The position numbers and the translations under genes are program-made. Positions 43,256 through 46,328 of a DNA stretch of 46,328 nucleotides are shown piece after piece. Positions within the stretch are counted from its first letter, which is position 1. Each line of letters begins with the position of its first letter. Under the pieces are notes generated by a model. It saw only the letters and a list, made by a program, of their open reading frames with translations. It made no database searches and was not told the origin of the DNA. Location of the stretch: contig CANQTQ010000011.1 of the NCBI GenBank assembly GCA_947626765.1, positions 1-46,328 on the forward strand, in the 5' to 3' direction. This DNA comes from an uncultured Clostridia bacterium (lineage in GTDB: Bacteria > Bacillota > Clostridia > TANB77 > CAG-508).

Positions 43256-43434
43256 TTATTTTACCTCCTAAAAAGTAATCTCCTCCCTATATTTTGATAA
43301 GGATTTCTCCTAATCTTTTTTTATTTTACCATCTATCTAGAAAAAATTATTTAAAGTTACAAAAAGTTACATGTTTTTCTAATTTTTGAAACTTTTTTAC
43401 ATAAATAAAACACTCCTTATATAGAGGTGGTATT

Positions 43435-44199
43435 ATGACAAACATATTAATTGCAGATGACAATTTTTATTATGCTAGAAATTTAATGTCTTATATTAAT
43501 TCAGTATCAAAAAATGCGAGAGTATGTAGCATTACAATGGATGGAAAAGAAACAATAGATATATTAAATAAAACAGAAAATATAGATATTGTATTATTAG
43601 ATTTAAAAATGCCAATTTATACTGGCATTCAAATTATTAAAATGTTATCATTAAAGCAAATTAATAAATATAAACAATCTTTTATTATTATTTCTGGAGA
43701 AAATTCTTTAATGAAAGATGAAGTATTAGGAAATGATGTAATCTATAAAATATTACCTAAAACATTAAGAATGTTTGAAATAATTAATGAAATAAATAAT
43801 TTGATTAAGGAAAAAGAAAATAATAAATTATTAGACAAGTTAGAACTAGAAATTATGAATGAATTACTATATTTAGGCTACGATATTTCCCATAAAGGAA
43901 CAAAATATTTAGCTGATGTTATTAATATGGTTTATATGCGAGGAGAAGAATTAATGGGAAATTTAAATAAATATGTTTATCCTATTATTGCCAAAAGGTA
44001 CTGTCAATCAATTACTAATATAAAATGCAATATACTTAGAGCAACAGAAAACATGTATTATAATTGTGATGAGCAGAAATTAATGGATTATTTTTTATTT
44101 CAACAAATTTTTAAACCAAATGTAAAAACAGTCATAAGCACTATTTTATTAAAATTGAAAAAAAATTATATTTATAATTTTTTGTATTACACTTATTAA
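43435..44199 (+). CDS. Spo0A-like response regulator
   Basis: 254 residues. The receiver domain (about 1-120) has all key residues: IADDN acidic pair, VLLDLKMP phosphoacceptor Asp, IIISGEN, and LPK lysine. The C-terminal half (about 135-254) matches the Spo0A effector domain: ELLYLGYDISHKGTKYLADV, INMVY, YPIIAKRYCQS and the late KPNVKTVISTIL. It is therefore a phosphorylatable Spo0A-type regulator, a paralogue rather than spo0A itself: it is diverged and lies on the element. AGAGGTGG precedes the ATG. The hypothetical gene at 44,233 follows. Confidence 0.82.
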   Translation: MTNILIADDNFYYARNLMSYINSVSKNARVCSITMDGKETIDILNKTENIDIVLLDLKMPIYTGIQIIKMLSLKQINKYKQSFIIISGENSLMKDEVLGNDVIYKILPKTLRMFEIINEINNLIKEKENNKLLDKLELEIMNELLYLGYDISHKGTKYLADVINMVYMRGEELMGNLNKYVYPIIAKRYCQSITNIKCNILRATENMYYNCDEQKLMDYFLFQQIFKPNVKTVISTILLKLKKNYIYNFLYYTY

Positions 44200-44232
44200 G
44201 AAATAAGTATAATCAAAATGGAGGAGTATATA

Positions 44233-44775
44233 ATGAAGATAAAATATTTAATAATATTAACAATATCAACAATTTTGGTATTATTACTTATACCATTAGT
44301 ATATTATATTTATGTTTCTATAAATTATGTACCACATATAGATAATGTAGACGTGGCTGTAGATGGAACAATTATAAAAAATTTTATATTAGAAAATGAG
44401 AAAATAGATAATACTTTAAAGACGTTCATTAATCTTAAAGATATTGATATAATTAATCATCAAGAAAATGTGGAATATTATGCATTGATTTTAATTGATA
44501 CTTATAATGAAGAAAATCAATTGTTAAAACATAAACAGTCTATTAAAAAACTATATAAATTTATATTAGATAGTAATGCACAAATCATTAGCTCAGATAG
44601 CTCAAATGTAAAGGATATTAGTGAATATAGTGTTTTTCCTAAAAATATTATAGAAAAATATATAGAAATTAAAAATTCGTTTAATTTTGAAGAAATAATA
44701 AAAAAAGAAATTGATTATTATTACATGAATATAGGAAACAAAAAAGAAAAAAACATTTACTACTTTTGGTTATAA
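44233..44775 (+). CDS. Membrane-anchored hypothetical protein
   Basis: 180 residues with one N-terminal membrane segment (about 4-27), then a soluble, Asn/Ile/Lys-rich domain with helices (LKHKQSIKKLYKFIL, FNFEEIIKKEIDYYY). No family recognised. The ATG at 44233 is used because GGAGGAG precedes it; an in-frame ATG at 44218 overlaps that site. It lies 33 bases after the Spo0A-like gene, probably in the same transcript. Confidence 0.6.
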   Translation: MKIKYLIILTISTILVLLLIPLVYYIYVSINYVPHIDNVDVAVDGTIIKNFILENEKIDNTLKTFINLKDIDIINHQENVEYYALILIDTYNEENQLLKHKQSIKKLYKFILDSNAQIISSDSSNVKDISEYSVFPKNIIEKYIEIKNSFNFEEIIKKEIDYYYMNIGNKKEKNIYYFWL

Positions 44776-44811
44776 TTTTAGTTATTTGCTTTGAAATTTT
44801 ATTATAAAAGG

Positions 44812-44850
44812 ATAGGAAACATTTACCAATATTTGATAAATATTTCCTAT
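44812..44850. terminator. Bidirectional terminator
   Basis: ATAGGAAACATTTA (44812-44825) pairs with TAAATATTTCCTAT (44837-44850) with one mismatch; seven Ts follow. It lies between convergent genes. Confidence 0.82.
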
Positions 44851-44874
44851 TTTTTTCATTTTATTAATATATTT

Positions 44875-46200
44875 TTATCTAATTTCATACATCATCGAAT
44901 CTATAGATTTAGCACCAGCAATCCCATCTAAATCCACAACAGACTCGCAACTTACAATAATATATTTCTTATTATTTTTTATATCATAATAAAGCATACT
45001 TTCATCTCCTACTATTTTTGCTTTATTATCATATTTTGTAGCAATATTTTTATTTAAATTAGATTTATATGTTAAAAGTTGTTCGTCGCTTGTTTTATTA
45101 TTAAAATCATAGGTATTTTGAATTAATATTTTTTGATCCTCTAAATCTATATTATTGTCATATATTTCTGAAATCACACCATTTTTTACCTTTACAGTAT
45201 ATCCAGCATCTGTAATATAATCTCCTATTTTTAATTTATAATCATAATAAACATTTTCTTCTATTGGTAAATTAGTATTAATATCATAAAAAGATGCTTT
45301 GCTTTTCTCTACTACATAATTGTTAATATCAAAATTATCATAAATTTTAGACAAACTGCTTTCTATGTCAGATTCAGAAGAAACTTTCATTATATTTTCT
45401 TTATTAAAATGATATACTAACCTATCACTCACTGAACTATCTTCATCAAGTATATTTATATTATTAGATGAATTATATTTTCCTATTTTCATATTGATTC
45501 CATGAGACCATACGGTTACATTCTTTACATCGTTGAACATATAGTTAAATGAATTTGCATAATTCACTGCATCATCTATTCCGTAACCTTGACCTAGTTT
45601 TTCATTATATCTATTTGCCCAATTTGCTGAAGATACATTATGAAATTCTGTTGTATACCCTAAAACAGAATAAGCTCCTTTATAACATGTTGTTCTAGCA
45701 AGACTATCACTTGCGACATTGCCATCTTCACCTGCTGTGTTACAACCAAAATATGATACCAATTCTGTGTCCGAATTACCCCAATTTATATTATTTGTAC
45801 CAATAAATTGTACATTTTCAAATACTTTTTTGCCCCCATCTGTTGTCACATTTGCAGTCATGCTTCGACCATTATATATTCCTGTTGTAGGTCCTATGAG
45901 AATGCTATCTACTGCCCCATGTCCAAAAAAGCACTGAACTGTTGCATGAAGGTTTGCCGACAATGTTGCTTTATCTGGGTTTATAGCACTACCTGCATTA
46001 AATCCTGCATTTTTATATGCATTTACAGCTTTATTACATACACCAGTTGAATCCATATCAAAGATATTATCTGGGACATCATATTTTAATCCTGCTGCAT
46101 ATGCCCAGTTAGAACTAGCATATACCCTTGAATAAGTAGAAAATATTCCACTAATCAAAATTATAGTCATCATTATTATTGAGATTTTTTTTATTTTCAT
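44875..46200 (-). CDS. Secreted caspase-fold-like protein
   Basis: 441 residues. A signal peptide (about 1-29) is followed by a domain with the clan CD pattern: CFFGHGAVDS (His-Gly after a hydrophobic strand) and, about 60 residues later, LVSYFGCNTAGEDG (Cys after a strand). These are the two catalytic positions of caspase/gingipain/CHAT-type folds. DDAVNYANSFNYM follows. The C-terminal third is a separate, Asp/Asn/Tyr-rich domain. It could be a protease or an inactive relative; no confident family. GGAGGAAAAAT precedes the ATG. Confidence 0.6.
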   Translation of the reverse strand: MKIKKISIIMMTIILISGIFSTYSRVYASSNWAYAAGLKYDVPDNIFDMDSTGVCNKAVNAYKNAGFNAGSAINPDKATLSANLHATVQCFFGHGAVDSILIGPTTGIYNGRSMTANVTTDGGKKVFENVQFIGTNNINWGNSDTELVSYFGCNTAGEDGNVASDSLARTTCYKGAYSVLGYTTEFHNVSSANWANRYNEKLGQGYGIDDAVNYANSFNYMFNDVKNVTVWSHGINMKIGKYNSSNNINILDEDSSVSDRLVYHFNKENIMKVSSESDIESSLSKIYDNFDINNYVVEKSKASFYDINTNLPIEENVYYDYKLKIGDYITDAGYTVKVKNGVISEIYDNNIDLEDQKILIQNTYDFNNKTSDEQLLTYKSNLNKNIATKYDNKAKIVGDESMLYYDIKNNKKYIIVSCESVVDLDGIAGAKSIDSMMYEIR

Positions 46201-46263
46201 ATTTTTCCTCCTTTTTTATTTAGAAATATAAAAACTATCCTCCTTTCTTGCCTATCTCGTGTA

Positions 46264-46282
46264 CAGGAGGCTAAGCCTCCTG
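46264..46282. other. Hairpin in the leader of the caspase-like gene
   Basis: CAGGAGGC (46264-46271) and GCCTCCTG (46275-46282) are perfect inverted repeats with a TAA loop, 64 bases upstream of the gene start. It contains GGAGG-like sequence and is far more GC-rich than its surroundings. It could be a terminator or leader structure. Confidence 0.5.
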
Positions 46283-46328
46283 ATATTTCTATATTGTTAC
46301 GTAGAATACATGTCTTTAACGTTATTAT

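Larger units (their letters stand above)
24184..46328. mobile_element. Skin-like intervening element inside spoIVA (right end not in window)
   Basis: The left end is the abrupt loss of SpoIVA similarity just after 24183, within the recombinase 1 reading frame. Everything to the window end is accessory: two serine recombinases, small orphan ORFs, regulators, an RT/ExoIII operon and secreted proteins. There are no housekeeping genes. No phage structural or conjugation genes are visible in this part. By analogy with skin (sigK) and related spore-gene elements it may be excised in the mother cell, restoring spoIVA; this is inference. Nested or multiple elements are possible. Confidence 0.75.

Noticed and set aside
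24184..46328. Prophage or conjugative element
   Set aside because: No capsid, tail, terminase, relaxase or type IV secretion genes are visible in the part seen; the unseen right part could change this.

Overview
The window looks like a very AT-rich, spore-forming member of the Clostridia (Firmicutes). The evidence is low-GC codon use, strong GGAGG ribosome binding sites, the chromosomal neighbourhoods efp-pepP, xseB/xseA-nusB-DUF2273-amaP-asp23 and fmt-def-priA-gmk-rpoZ-remA-yicC, and the sporulation genes sleB and spoIVA. No species can be named from the sequence alone.

Layout. Positions 1-22,970 are ordinary chromosome: a small membrane protein, tRNA-Trp(CCA), a GtrA-like protein, an M23 peptidase, then a long minus-strand series of housekeeping genes. 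At 22,971 spoIVA starts on the plus strand but is cut off near 24,184, in its last fifth, by a mobile element that runs past the end of the window. The element begins with two tandem large serine recombinases. It then carries small accessory ORFs, a sigma-like HTH protein, two Spo0A-like proteins, a radical SAM/pseudo-receiver fusion, a LysR regulator, a CYTH-like protein, an AbrB-hypothetical-ExoIII-reverse transcriptase operon, an XRE regulator, an ECF sigma/anti-sigma pair, a GC-richer secreted protein and a secreted caspase-fold-like protein. This resembles the skin-type elements that split sporulation genes and are excised in the mother cell.

Main finding. Four genes (M23 peptidase, priA, spoIVA, XRE regulator) are broken in the conventional reading, at seven sites of exactly the same kind. 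At each site the ribosome meets an in-frame CGG followed by A or T. Skipping the C (a +1 shift) restores the conserved protein, and the residue restored is glycine every time (CGGW read as Gly). priA has two such sites inside its Walker A motif, spoIVA one in its Walker A motif, the M23 gene three, and the XRE gene one. In my by-eye scan of all convincing genes on both strands I found no CGG read as arginine, except one (CGGG) in the compositionally foreign secreted gene at 42,770-43,255. This suggests that CGG is not a normal sense codon here. It may be decoded as a four-base glycine codon, for example by a tRNA-Gly with an enlarged anticodon loop, or it may be a dedicated +1 shift signal. 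The tRNA itself is not in the window.
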